Origin: Desulfosoma sp.
GTDB lineage: Bacteria > Desulfobacterota > Syntrophobacteria > Syntrophobacterales > DSM-9756
Assembly (NCBI GenBank): GCA_037481875.1
Contig: JBBFKY010000001.1
Span: forward strand, 124,001-188,000
Reading direction: 5' to 3'
DNA: 64,000 bases
The notes below the pieces were generated by a model that saw only the letters and a program-made list of their open reading frames with translations, was not told the DNA's origin and did not search any database. Positions within the stretch are counted from its first letter, which is position 1. Every line of letters starts with the position of its first letter. Positions 16,065 through 26,900 of the stretch are shown here, one piece after another. The position numbers and the translations under genes were made by a program.

Positions 16065-16125
16065 TTTCCAGGAAAAAACACAGTAGTAGCAAGGCGGCGC
16101 CCGGCCGTTACCTCGAAATCACATT

Positions 16126-16177
16126 GGATGTTTTGGTCTTGAGAGGTCTCAGGTCCACTTCTAGAGACGAAACATCC
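16126..16177. repeat. Long imperfect hairpin upstream of mvaB
   Basis: GGATGTTTTGGTCTTGAGA pairs with TCTAGAGACGAAACATCC across a roughly 15-base loop, giving about 16 pairs with a few mismatches. It lies 42 bases upstream of the mvaB start, where it could be a leader structure or a stem-type repeat. Confidence 0.55.
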
Positions 16178-16218
16178 TGGCAAAGATCGGCTTCCATCTG
16201 TCACGGAAGGAGTCGGCT

Positions 16219-17103
16219 GTGACTGTGCTGATAGAAGAAACCGCGCCTCGAGACGGTCTGCAAAACGAAGCTGCTGTGTGGAGTGTCGAAGAAAGGATTC
16301 AACTTATTGAGGAATTGGTAGATTGCGGTGTTCCCAGCGTTCAGGTGGGTTCCTTCGTGAATCCTCGAGCGGTTCCTCAAATGGCCGATACAGAACAAGT
16401 GTTTCGAGGTCTCAAAAAAAGACCAGGAGTGGTTTACCGCACGTTGGTGTTTAACGAAAAAGGCCTGGAACGGGCCGGCGATTGTGGTGTGGAACATGTC
16501 GCCGTTTTTGTTTCAGCATCGGAGACCCACAGTCTGCGCAATAGCGGCTGCGATATAAAAGAAGCCCTTCGTCGGGCCGTACTCGTGGTCCGTCAGGCTA
16601 AGGCGAACGGCCTTGCAGTGCAAGCGGGTGTGATGAACGCTTTTGGATGCCGTTTTGACGGTGTTATTCCTGAAAGCCGCGTCTTTCAGTTGGCATCGGT
16701 CCTTGTCGAAGCCGGCGCGGACGAATTGTGTCTTGCCGACACCTCAGGCTGCGCCAACCCTCGACAGATGGAATACCTTGTGGAAACCTTTCTGCGCACC
16801 TTTTCCGTTCCTCTGGCCCTGCATCTTCATGACACCTATGGTTTTGGGCTGGCCAACGTGTTTGCCGCCTGGAAGCTGGGAGTCATTCGTTTTGATGGCG
16901 CCTGCGGCGGCCTTGGGGGCTGCCCTTTTATTCCAGGTGCGGCGGGAAACATTCCTACGGAAGATCTCGCCCACTTTTTTCATGCCATGGGCGAGGATAC
17001 CGGCATCGACCTGGAAAGACTCATGGTGGTTAGAGCTTTTCTGGAATCCAGGTTTCAGAGAAAGCTTTTAGGCCGCTACGGTCGCATAACCTGCCCTATA
17101 TAA
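16219..17103 (+). CDS. mvaB: Hydroxymethylglutaryl-CoA lyase
   Basis: A 294-aa TIM-barrel lyase that splits HMG-CoA into acetyl-CoA and acetoacetate, the last step of leucine breakdown. The start is GTG at 16219 with GGAAGGAG upstream. ETAPRDGLQNE (catalytic Arg-Asp), LHLHDTYGFGLAN (metal-binding histidines) and GGLGGCPFIPGAAGN (active-site cysteine loop) are all present, and the length is normal. HMG-CoA lyase and isopropylmalate-type enzymes share the fold, but the cysteine loop favours the lyase. It stands alone between two long spacers. Confidence 0.93.
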   Translation: MTVLIEETAPRDGLQNEAAVWSVEERIQLIEELVDCGVPSVQVGSFVNPRAVPQMADTEQVFRGLKKRPGVVYRTLVFNEKGLERAGDCGVEHVAVFVSASETHSLRNSGCDIKEALRRAVLVVRQAKANGLAVQAGVMNAFGCRFDGVIPESRVFQLASVLVEAGADELCLADTSGCANPRQMEYLVETFLRTFSVPLALHLHDTYGFGLANVFAAWKLGVIRFDGACGGLGGCPFIPGAAGNIPTEDLAHFFHAMGEDTGIDLERLMVVRAFLESRFQRKLLGRYGRITCPI

Positions 17104-17138
17104 AAGTGTCTTTCGGTGACTATGTGAAAAAATTTTTC

Positions 17139-17167
17139 TTGACCACTGAAGCCAATCTTTATTTATT
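17139..17167 (+). promoter_or_regulatory. Candidate sigma-70-type promoter for the giant oxidoreductase operon
   Basis: TTGACC, 17 bases and TTTATT lie about 230 bases before the operon's first start codon, in the only A+T-rich patch of the spacer. The -10 is weak. Confidence 0.3.
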
Positions 17168-17396
17168 GAATCTACCGCTAAGCGACGGTCCCCCATTGAC
17201 TACCCCCGATGGAAGGCCCGCCGCATTTTTTCCCAAGTATTCCATTGAATCGAGCCGCTGAGGGCTTTCCCAATCCTGTGCAGTGACACGAGCGTTGCCG
17301 ACGCTCGAATGCGGAATTCTTTTTCCTGCGAGTTTTCTTCATTTTCATTCCTCGATCTCTTTCCATCAGCGGCCGTAACACCATGAAGGAGAAGCC

Positions 17397-20300
17397 ATGC
17401 AGGATGCTTATTTGTCTTTGATGTCGTCTTTTCCACTCACTTTCGGTCTCGAAGAATGTTTGGCTCGCTCTGAAGCCGTCTTATGGCCTATTCGACCGGA
17501 AGGCGACGGCCTGGGTGTGTGTCTAGAAACACCGCAGGGCCGGTATCGAATCCTTTCGGAGGAATGGCTTGCGCCGGGAGTGCGGCTCGGTTTGCTTGGA
17601 GCCCGCTATGCCCGTGATCGGCTTCGCTTAGCGGAGTCCACATCGATGCCGCTGTCTTTATGCCGAACCCATCTTGTCGATGGCCGGTTTTATGTTCTTT
17701 TGGTCCATTCGGCTAAGGAAAAGTCTGAAGCTTTCGGCGCCGCCGTTTTTCTCGAGGACCCTAGAGGTGACTACACCCTTCTGGAAACTCCCCTGGACCA
17801 TGCAACCTTGGGACCCTTTCTATTTGCCTTTGCTCAGTTGATGTGCTCTCGCTCTCAGGATCCTGCACGCTATGATGATTTCGGTGATTTTCTAGTTTTG
17901 GGCAGTCATAACCTGGTGGAACGGCATAGTACGGACAAGCGTGTGCGGTATTTGTCCCGCAAGGTGCGTGTGGATACAACGCAGTGTACGGAATGTCTGC
18001 ATTGTGTGGGCTTGTGTCATGAAATGCGCATTCATGTGACTGGTGCAGGGATCAAACTTTTAGGGCCTGTGGAAGATCATTGCACGCACTGCGGCTTGTG
18101 CCGCCTGCGCTGTTCCTGTCTTGTTTCCGTGCCATACACGGAAGAGCGGGGATCTCGTTTGGGGCGTCGTGCCCTCTTGGAGAAGGGCATCGGAATTCGG
18201 CTTTACGCGGAACACGCCACAGCATGGGATCATTGGCTCACGGCTCTTGAAAAGGATCCCCCCCGTGCTTTTCCCTTCAAGGTGCGGTCTATTTCTTTTG
18301 ATGGCGCGCCAGATGGCTTTGTGTCGCTAGGAGTGCTTCGGCAGAAAGTGCTGGAGCCTGTGCCGCAGGAGGGGGTTCAAAGGCTTGTTCCGGAAAGGGG
18401 ATTGACCGTCACGGTTTTTCCCAACACCCCCCCTGCTTGCCTCATTCGGCCACGTTATGTAGCCGGCCTTTTGTGTGCCAGTAAAGACGGCCGCCTAGAA
18501 CAAGACCTCATGACGGCGGCTCTTCATGCAGGGCTTCAAGTTAGAGCCACGGGGCTTTTTGAGGTCCCTTCCCAGGATTTTAACTTGCCTCATTTTAGAG
18601 CTTCTTCGGTTCTTCAGGTCCAAGTGCCGGCCAATGATATGACCCGCTTTTTGAAAAAACAGGGGTTGTGGGACGGTCGATCCATCGCCCGCCTGTGGCG
18701 GGATAGAGAGATTGATCTCATTCTTGCTCCCCGAGAAGAAGACGTGCCCCCACGGGTGCATGCGGAAGCTCTGCGGGAAGTGGCAAGAGAAGGGCTCATT
18801 CTAAGCCCTCACCTTCCCCAAAAACACCCGGTCACCAAAAGCCCTTTGCTAAATGACTTAACGAGAAGATTGCAGGACGTCTTTTCCCGACATCCTGAGC
18901 TCTTGCAGGCGGAAGCTGCCGTTGCCCGCAAGCTTCTGGACGATCTTCCTCGGTCCTCCGCACAGCTTCACGCTCGATACGGCCCTATGGCTTTTGCCGG
19001 CGGACATTCCGCATGTCCTTCCTGTGCCGAAGCACAGGTTTTATCGGTTCCTGTTGCCATGGCCATGGCCATGAGTTTGGCTCGTGGCGAGGCCCCTCAT
19101 GTGACTTTTACCTGTGAAACGGGTTGCATGAGCGAAACCCTAAATAAGATGAACGAAACGGCTCAGAAAGTCCCGGGGGGACGAACCGTGTTCGGCGGAG
19201 GCTTTGCCTTCGGTGAAGCCATGGCTCAGGTTTTCGATCGTGCCGTGCGCATGGGACTGCTCAAAAAAGGGCGCCGTTATGTGGTGAGCCAAGGAGGTGA
19301 CGGAGGCGCCGTGATCGGGCTTCCCGCGTGGCTCAATGCCTTACGTCAGCAGGCTTTTCTCATTCGACAGCGTTGGGCCAATGCTTTGCATTTTATCACC
19401 ATTACCGACACGCAGGTTTATTCCAACACGGGGGGTGAAAGTTCAGCAAGTTCTCTGCTCGGCATGGGAACCCTCACCACACCCATCGGGAAATTCCTCA
19501 TGGGCAACCAGAAAATCCAGTGGACTCTCATCAATCTCGCGGCGGAATTTCCGGGCATCTTGGTGGGGATGGGGCACAGCGGGAATCGAGCGTCCAACCA
19601 AGAGTTTTGGCTCTTGGCTGACCGCCTGGGGCAGTCGGCCATCCGTTGGGATGTGACACCATGTCCGGAAACCGGCAAATTTTTCGGGCAGGATCCCGAT
19701 GATTATGCCCGAATCATGGCCCATGCAGGCATGCTGCCCGAAGTGGTGTTTTACGGAAGATATCGAAAACGGGTCGCTCCTTTTCATCCCGAAGATCGAG
19801 GAAAACCCTACGAAGAATGGCGCCTGGATCCTAAGCCCGTGCTGTATTGGGTCTCCAGGGATCCTCGCTACAAGGCCTTGTTGGTTCGAGATCCCGAAAC
19901 CGGTCGTTGGATGCCCAGGAACGCTTTGGCCCGTTTCCTTATCATGCAGCTGGAAACCTATCGAGATCAGATGAATTGGCAGATTGATATGGAAACTCGG
20001 CTGATTCTGCAGGCGGAGAGGCGTGTTCGTGCCTTTCTGGATGAACTTCGATCCCGCTGGGCTTCATCACGGCATGATGGAAGTGTTTTTCCTTATGCTG
20101 TCCTTTTTGATGAGGAAGGTCGGCTCAAGCCGCATTTTGCTGCTGGCTTGGAACGGGAGATGGTGCTTCGGCTTTTGGGGCAGGAATCAGGGGCTCGCTA
20201 TACAGAACTGCGGAACGGCTTTCAGGAGGAGGAAGAAAAGCAATGGCAAGCTGTGCTTCGAGCTTTGGAAAGCTTGGAAGCCTTTGAAGAAGGGTTGGAG

Positions 20301-23300
20301 ACATTTGGGGAGGAAGAACACCTGAGTCGGTTACGTCAGGAAGCTCGGGAGGCTTTGGAACAGCTGCGGAAAGCCTATGGCAGACTTCGAGAGGCGGCCG
20401 TTGCCCTGTGGGAATCGGATCCCATCGGTAAAGAGCTCCTTCGATCGCAAGACAGTGCCACTTCTCCGACTTCTGGCGAAGATAGCCTTACTCAACTTTT
20501 ATTTCAAATTTTGGATCGCATCCTGGAAGAACGGACTCTAGCGGCTTGGAGCGAACTCCAGCAGTATCGTTTATCCCAGCAATTAAAGAGAGAATTTTTG
20601 CTCACTGGAGGGCTCATACGAGCCCAGCATCTTCAGGCTTCCGTTCATGAACGAGAAGCTCTTCGAGAAGTGATTTCCCGATTTGGACCGTTTACCATCG
20701 CCGTAGCCAGCCTGGCCGGGGACCGAGGCATTGCGATAAACCGTGTGTTCGCCCAGTTCCTTACAGCCAAAGGCTGCTGGGCGGGCATGGCCTGGCAGTT
20801 TGGTTCGTCCAAAAGAGGAACACCTGTCCTTTCGGCGACCTTTGTCAACAGCCGTCCTCTGGAAAGAAAAGACGCCATGTTTTCTTTCGAGGCTCTTGTG
20901 GTAGCGGTGACCAATTTTGAGGAAATGAAAAGAGATCCTGAGATGCTTTTTGGATCTTTGCGCCTTGGAGGGACGGTGATCGTCAACCATTGGGAGGCTC
21001 CAGAAAAGCTCTGGCAGGACGTGGTTCGATTTTGTCCGGAAAGCCTTCAACCTGTGATTTCCACCCTGCGGCAACAAGCTTTCCAAGAAGGCGGATGGAC
21101 CTATGAGCGGTTGGAATCGGAACTGGACCGCGTTTTGGGTTCCATGGGGATTACGGCTACCTCGAAAGAGGGGAAAAGGTTGCGAGCTTTGTGCCGCGCC
21201 CTGATTTCATGCCGCATGGTGACTCTGGACATGGACGGAATCATGGAGCGTCTGTCCGGACAGACGGGCATGGTGTCCAACTTGGTGGCGGTGTCCGCCA
21301 TTTTTGATTCTCTGGTTCATGCCGGCCTTCCATTCAACTGGGACCAGGATAAGTCTCTGCTTATTCAAGGATTCCCCGATGCTGTTCTTAAGAACCCGAA
21401 ACTCCTCGACCTTTACAGCAAGGCCATGGACAAAGCTCGAAGTGAACGACACGAATGGTCATCCCCCATTCTCATGAACGGTGCCGGCAAACGCGATATT
21501 TCCTTTGAAGACATGGCTTCGCTCGAAACTTTTTCTGCAGGAGATTCCCGTCGTTGTGCTGAAGATCCTGGAGACGCCTTCATGATCATGGGCGGGACTC
21601 TTGCAGGCATGGTTTTATCCCAGATCGCGCTGCCTGAACATCCCCTTTTCTATGTAGGTTTTCCTATTACGCCGGCTGGAAATCCTTTCTATGCCATGGC
21701 GGAAGCCTTTGCCAACGGCCATCCCTATATCGTGGTGGATGAACTCAACCCGTCGGAAAAAGTGGCAGCGGAAAAACTTCTGGGTGTGGCTCGCACCGGC
21801 TTATTCCTTCCCGTCACTTTTACGGCTTCCCAAGGCTGGAGGCTCTTTACGGAAATAATTCCTCAGTTTGTAGGGGCGCGCTTGGAAGGTCTCTTTCTTT
21901 TAACCAAGCGGGCCTTAGCGGCACCTAATCTGAATATCGAAGAAAGTCACACGGATTTCATGAGTTTTCGAGATGATGGCGGCATCATGCTGGCTCCCAA
22001 AAGCATTCAAGAATACGTGCCTTGTTTGTATCTGGCTCGGCTCTTGACCCACTTTGCCAAGTTGCCCGTGATCCTTTCCATCGGCGGCATTACCGACACA
22101 CACAAAATCGGGCTGACCCGGGTGCCGCCCGATACGGTGGTGCGTCGATGGCTTACGGAAACCTTGCAAGACTTTGATTTTCTGGAAGGGCGCATCGTCA
22201 ATAAGGCCGGGCAAAGGGTGGTCCATGGTCCAAGTTGTACGGCGGCCACATATCAGGAAACCCAAAGTGAGGTGGAAAAGGCTCATGAGATGGTGCGCCA
22301 TGTGTGGCCCACAGCAGTGGAGGCCGTACGAAGACTGACCGGTGTCTCCTTGCATCCCTTGGAAGTGCGAACGGCCGGATCAGCCTGGAAAGAAGCTTCG
22401 TTGAAGGACAAGGAGGGACTGGAAACCCTTCTCATCCTTCAAGGGTCTTTATTCCCCAACGCGGTGGAAGCCCTTCAGGAACTGGAAGAGGAAGGCTGGC
22501 GAGGGATGGGATGTGTGTCTGTGCGACTCATGAATCCATTCCCTGAGGAGGATCTTCAAGGCTGGATACAAGGTCTTCGGGCGGTGGCCGTCCTCGATCG
22601 ATCCAACAGTTTCGGTTCCGTTCCTCCGTTGGCTTCTCGAGTTTTCAATGCGTGCGCCCGCATGCATCAAGGATCGAATCATGAAAGCTCCGTCCTTTTG
22701 CGCAGCCTGGTTGGTGGCTTAGGTGGTCGTGAAATCACGGTCCCGGAAATGAAAGACCTCCTGCTTTCGACCCATCTTCTCTTCAGCCCTTTACAACCGT
22801 GGGAACAGGAAGCCTTGCAACGATGGGTCGAGGAAGATGAAACCCTTAAAGATTGGATCCAGGAATTGACCGCGCTGCATGTGCGGGCTTTGGCACGACA
22901 CACTCGAGTTCCCAAGCACCTCGAGGGCCGAAATGATCCTGAAGAAGCCTTTGTTCAAGAGCTGCATCGTCTGATCATCACTCGAAATTATGGGCGGCTT
23001 CTTGCCCATTATCACCAGGTGGAATTTGTAGGACCTCGGGAGCTCTATGGAGAAACAGTCCTTCGGCAGCGTTTGGTCCTGGAGCTGGAAAAGCGCCTGG
23101 CACGAGTGGCTGCGGATTTGGGGCACAAGGACTGGCGACGCGCCCTGGTTTTGCTCTACTACGGTGGATCGGACCCGGACCGCGAAAAAGCACGGCTTCT
23201 CCTTTCTGGATCACCGCCTCCTTTCGTTTCCAACATCCTTCTGAATCGATTCAGGCTGGATATTTCGGAGCCGAAGGAAACGTTTCGAGTGGAAACATCT

Positions 23301-23921
23301 GAAGGGCCGGCGAGGGAAATCCTTTCCGTACGGTCGGAACAGCTCGCAGAAGAAGCCGGGGCACAGCCCGCTATGCCCTGGGCATGTGTTCTGGAAGACG
23401 ATGAGAAAGAAGCGGCTACGTTCTTTTTTGTTCCTTTCGAGCCGGAAGAAAAGGATCGTATCGAAAGAATTGTGAAAAGTCTTGTGGGCCTGTCCATGTC
23501 TAGGCCCCTGTTTCTCAATCCTGAAGATTACGATCGCCTGCTTTTGGAATCTTTAGCTCAGGACGAGGAATCCCAGTGGAGCCGTTTGATGGCCGAAGCT
23601 TCTGCAGAGGCTGTGGGACGGTTGGAATCGGGCTACCTGTGGACCTATCGTGAAAACATCGACCGATGTGTGCAGCGTGAAGTTTTGGTGAAACTCTACG
23701 CTCCGGAAATCGAGGACTTCTTTGAAGGGCCGTCACGGCAAAAACTTCAATCATTTGTCAACGAGCTGGAAGATTCCATGAGTCCTGAAGAAAAAAGGAA
23801 AACCGTTGAAGACCATGTGCGGCGCCACGTCTTGGCCGGCTGCACAAAATCCCAGGAGTTTTACCTGGAATATTTCCGCACATGGGTGTGGCCTGAAATC
23901 AGCGGCCAAAGAGCCATCTGA
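17397..23921 (+). CDS. Giant 2-oxoacid:ferredoxin oxidoreductase with permuted domain order
   Basis: A 2174-aa single-chain enzyme; NifJ-type PFOR is about 1170-1200 aa. Residues about 196-240 hold two 4Fe-4S motifs (CTECLHCVGLC, CTHCGLCRLRC). Residues about 530-720 are the TPP domain, with CPSC as the likely proximal-cluster ligands, GGDGGAVIG, and TDTQVYSNTGGESS. Residues about 1100-1235 are the gamma domain (GDRGIAINRVFAQF, FGSSKRGTPVLSATF). Residues about 1395-1790 are the alpha domains (FPITPAGNPFYAMAEAFANG, DELNPSEKVAAEKLLGVART). About 190 residues before the ferredoxin part and about 380 at the C-terminus are unrecognised. The order ferredoxin-beta-gamma-alpha differs from NifJ. AAGGAG precedes the ATG, and the next gene starts 14 bases after the stop. 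The substrate (pyruvate or another 2-oxoacid) is not readable. Confidence 0.9.
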   Translation: MQDAYLSLMSSFPLTFGLEECLARSEAVLWPIRPEGDGLGVCLETPQGRYRILSEEWLAPGVRLGLLGARYARDRLRLAESTSMPLSLCRTHLVDGRFYVLLVHSAKEKSEAFGAAVFLEDPRGDYTLLETPLDHATLGPFLFAFAQLMCSRSQDPARYDDFGDFLVLGSHNLVERHSTDKRVRYLSRKVRVDTTQCTECLHCVGLCHEMRIHVTGAGIKLLGPVEDHCTHCGLCRLRCSCLVSVPYTEERGSRLGRRALLEKGIGIRLYAEHATAWDHWLTALEKDPPRAFPFKVRSISFDGAPDGFVSLGVLRQKVLEPVPQEGVQRLVPERGLTVTVFPNTPPACLIRPRYVAGLLCASKDGRLEQDLMTAALHAGLQVRATGLFEVPSQDFNLPHFRASSVLQVQVPANDMTRFLKKQGLWDGRSIARLWRDREIDLILAPREEDVPPRVHAEALREVAREGLILSPHLPQKHPVTKSPLLNDLTRRLQDVFSRHPELLQAEAAVARKLLDDLPRSSAQLHARYGPMAFAGGHSACPSCAEAQVLSVPVAMAMAMSLARGEAPHVTFTCETGCMSETLNKMNETAQKVPGGRTVFGGGFAFGEAMAQVFDRAVRMGLLKKGRRYVVSQGGDGGAVIGLPAWLNALRQQAFLIRQRWANALHFITITDTQVYSNTGGESSASSLLGMGTLTTPIGKFLMGNQKIQWTLINLAAEFPGILVGMGHSGNRASNQEFWLLADRLGQSAIRWDVTPCPETGKFFGQDPDDYARIMAHAGMLPEVVFYGRYRKRVAPFHPEDRGKPYEEWRLDPKPVLYWVSRDPRYKALLVRDPETGRWMPRNALARFLIMQLETYRDQMNWQIDMETRLILQAERRVRAFLDELRSRWASSRHDGSVFPYAVLFDEEGRLKPHFAAGLEREMVLRLLGQESGARYTELRNGFQEEEEKQWQAVLRALESLEAFEEGLETFGEEEHLSRLRQEAREALEQLRKAYGRLREAAVALWESDPIGKELLRSQDSATSPTSGEDSLTQLLFQILDRILEERTLAAWSELQQYRLSQQLKREFLLTGGLIRAQHLQASVHEREALREVISRFGPFTIAVASLAGDRGIAINRVFAQFLTAKGCWAGMAWQFGSSKRGTPVLSATFVNSRPLERKDAMFSFEALVVAVTNFEEMKRDPEMLFGSLRLGGTVIVNHWEAPEKLWQDVVRFCPESLQPVISTLRQQAFQEGGWTYERLESELDRVLGSMGITATSKEGKRLRALCRALISCRMVTLDMDGIMERLSGQTGMVSNLVAVSAIFDSLVHAGLPFNWDQDKSLLIQGFPDAVLKNPKLLDLYSKAMDKARSERHEWSSPILMNGAGKRDISFEDMASLETFSAGDSRRCAEDPGDAFMIMGGTLAGMVLSQIALPEHPLFYVGFPITPAGNPFYAMAEAFANGHPYIVVDELNPSEKVAAEKLLGVARTGLFLPVTFTASQGWRLFTEIIPQFVGARLEGLFLLTKRALAAPNLNIEESHTDFMSFRDDGGIMLAPKSIQEYVPCLYLARLLTHFAKLPVILSIGGITDTHKIGLTRVPPDTVVRRWLTETLQDFDFLEGRIVNKAGQRVVHGPSCTAATYQETQSEVEKAHEMVRHVWPTAVEAVRRLTGVSLHPLEVRTAGSAWKEASLKDKEGLETLLILQGSLFPNAVEALQELEEEGWRGMGCVSVRLMNPFPEEDLQGWIQGLRAVAVLDRSNSFGSVPPLASRVFNACARMHQGSNHESSVLLRSLVGGLGGREITVPEMKDLLLSTHLLFSPLQPWEQEALQRWVEEDETLKDWIQELTALHVRALARHTRVPKHLEGRNDPEEAFVQELHRLIITRNYGRLLAHYHQVEFVGPRELYGETVLRQRLVLELEKRLARVAADLGHKDWRRALVLLYYGGSDPDREKARLLLSGSPPPFVSNILLNRFRLDISEPKETFRVETSEGPAREILSVRSEQLAEEAGAQPAMPWACVLEDDEKEAATFFFVPFEPEEKDRIERIVKSLVGLSMSRPLFLNPEDYDRLLLESLAQDEESQWSRLMAEASAEAVGRLESGYLWTYRENIDRCVQREVLVKLYAPEIEDFFEGPSRQKLQSFVNELEDSMSPEEKRKTVEDHVRRHVLAGCTKSQEFYLEYFRTWVWPEISGQRAI

Positions 23922-23935
23922 GTTCAAGACGGGGG

Positions 23936-26900
23936 ATGACCATGGGCATCGAAGGAATCATCTTGCAATCTTCTTTGGAACAATTTTACGCAGGTCTGTC
24001 CGCCGATCTGGAAAGCGCTCTTCGCAGAGCGGCGGGAGAAGTTACAGGAACACTTGGGGAATGTTTTCTGTTTCAAGAAACCACTTTCAACGTCCATAGA
24101 AGGGTGGAGCAGGCTCTTGAGGAGCTCCAAAGAATCGATCAGGCATGGAGCACGGAAGCCGAGGATTTGGATCCGGAAAAGGTCTTTCTCGGAGCAGTCC
24201 GCCACGTGTGGTTTGCTTCGAGAGATTCGCGAGAACATGCACGGAAGGTGGGTTTTTTTTCGACACAGCCTTGTGATCTTTTACCATGGGTTCGATGGTT
24301 TCTTCTGGTGGAAAACTATCACCGAACGGATCCATCCTTTCATGATCGAAGGCTGGATCGGTTACGTTATTTAAAGTCCGAAAATCCTGAAGCCCCCTGC
24401 GTCACTCACGAAGATGTGCTTCTCTGGCTTGAACACCAGCTACTGACCCATGAAAACGAACCGCTTTCCTTCATTGCTCAAAAATGCGCCGACCAGTTAC
24501 GTCATCGCCTGGATCCAACGCTGAAACCTGAAATTTCCTTGGAAGCTTTCTGTTACCTGTTGCTTCGTTGTCACCAGTTTTGTTTGGCAGAGACCATGAC
24601 CGAAGAGCACGCGGCGCGACTGCAAGCCGTTTTGGGATGGCGCCGTTTTCTGTCTTTGACGGATCTTATGCTTGTTGTGATTCAGCGGGTGATCGAAAGA
24701 GAGCCTTTGCCCAATGCCGTCTCGGTTTTGGAAGGGTTGATGGCCGATGGTTTTCACATACGGCATGCCAGTTTTAAGGATCCCTACGAAGCGGATGTGG
24801 TGTCTCCTGAAGAAACGGCCCAATTTGATGAAGCGGCCATACGTATCTTGACCCCCATCCATGAACTGCAAGGCCATTTGGAAGAGGATTGCCGATCCGT
24901 TTCTCGCCGCTGGCATCAGCAGCGGGCCAAGGTGCTGGACGAATTGTTGAGCGAAATACGAGAGCTCCAGGACATGATTCTTCAGCCTTTGCCTCGAAAA
25001 CACCTGATTGCGCAAAGCTTACGCCTTTTCACCTCATGGAGCCTGGCGGGATGGAAAAACAGGGAAGACGGTCCAAGGGCTTTGATGGATCGTGTGCGGG
25101 CCATGTTCCCGGAACGCATCCTCAAGGCTCTGGTACGGCAACGTCGTGGATACGAACTGGCCACACGAAAAGAATGGACCCAACTACTGGAAAGAGAATG
25201 TCGATTACAGTGGGAAAGCTATTGGAAAGAACCGGGATCTCGAACTTTTGGAGAAGCCGATTTTCGAGTGTGGACACGTACCCAGGCCCTTGCTTTGGGG
25301 TCGACTCCGCCCGTCGACATCAACACGGATGCAGAAGAAATGCACCGTATTTTGAACACTCTGGCCGACCATGTGGTCCGGTTTAAAGCATCGTTGGAGA
25401 CTGAGACTGTATCGGCTTGCTTGGGAGTTCCGGTCAGTTTCCCCACGGCGGGAACCCCTCTGGAATTTTTAGAACATCTACGAGACATGATGCCGTTGGA
25501 AAAGGTAAGCCTTCAGGCACCGAGGCTTCAACAACTTTCTCCTGAAGAAGCCTCCATACTCCACACGCGAACCTTGGTCCAATTCGCCGAGGCTTTTTAT
25601 CTATGGGTCGTTGCGCAGCGTAAAAAAGTTCAAGGAGAACCTCTGAGCCTTTCTGTGGACCAGATTCCATCCTTGGCCTCGGTCATGGTTCCTCCATGGG
25701 AAAAGCTAGCCCATGATTTGGCACGCAAGGCTGTGCAAAAATTTCAGGACCGGGCTGCACCCATTTATCGACGTCAAAAACATCCCATCTGCGTGGATGA
25801 AGACGAATGTGGAGTGCATCTGGCCCATTTTATGGTTCGAGAATTGAAAACGGATGTCATGGCGGCTGCGGAAACCGGCGACCTGGAACCTGTGCGTCAA
25901 GCTCTTTTGGATGAATCCACGCGGATCATGGCTCCCCGACTGGTTCAATGGCATATGGTTCCAGAAAAATTCCTACTTCAGTGGGCTGGGCTTTTGAATG
26001 GCCGTTCGGGCAGCGATGAGCTTGTGAAAGCCCTGGTGTCGATTCTTCCTGGCATGAACTGTGGAGCGTGCGGAGAAAGTCGCTGTACCGGTTTTGCTCT
26101 GGGGCTGGCCCAAGGCCGACACCATGCCGCCGAATGCGTGCATCTTTCGCCGGTTCACCGCGAAAGGCTCACACAACTTTTGCGAACGGCATCGGCTCAG
26201 GCTTTTTCTGAGAACGGTTTCAGTTCAGCTTACGATCTTTTTAAAAATCCTGCGGCATGGCGGCGCTTGCCTAAAGGGCACCCTTTAAAGCTTCGCATCA
26301 CCAGGGTGCTGGACGTCAAAGAGCAAGATGTGCGCCGAAGGGTCATGGACAAGGCTATGACTCAGTGGCAAAGCCTTGCATCTAAGCCCGATGTGTGTAA
26401 GCGGCCGGATATGGAAGCTTTCTATCAAGGCCTAGTGGCGACCATCGGTTATGAAGCCACGGAAAAGATTCAGCCGGAAGAAAGACAATGGCTGATTCGA
26501 AACGGTGAGATGCGTTTGAATAAGGAGTGGGAACGCCTCAAAAACCGAGCGGACTGGCTCACGATGGAACGACGTTTGGTGGCCGGCGCTCCATCGGCCC
26601 AACGTGAAGATCCCGAAGTTCAAGCGGAACGATTCTATGCAACCGTTCCGTATCTTCATCTGCTCGGGAAGCAAGATCGTCGTCGTCTTTTGGCCTATCG
26701 ACTGGAACGTTTCGAAGAAGGCTTTTTCCAGTGGTGGAATCAGGATCTTCTGGCCATGAACCACCCTCAGTATCGCATCGATAACTGGGAAGAATTTTCG
26801 AAAGTAATCAAAAACGCTTACTGGCATCAGGAAAATTTTCCGGCACCTCGAACCGTGGCCGAAGAGCTTCTTCGAGAGATGGAGCATCGGGGCGACAAGG

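Larger units (their letters stand above)
15778..16218. other. Repeat-filled intergenic region
   Basis: A 441-base gap without a convincing gene. It contains a perfect 9-bp hairpin, a copy of the GCGGGCGTCCC repeat and a long imperfect hairpin close to the next gene, each listed separately. Confidence 0.6.
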
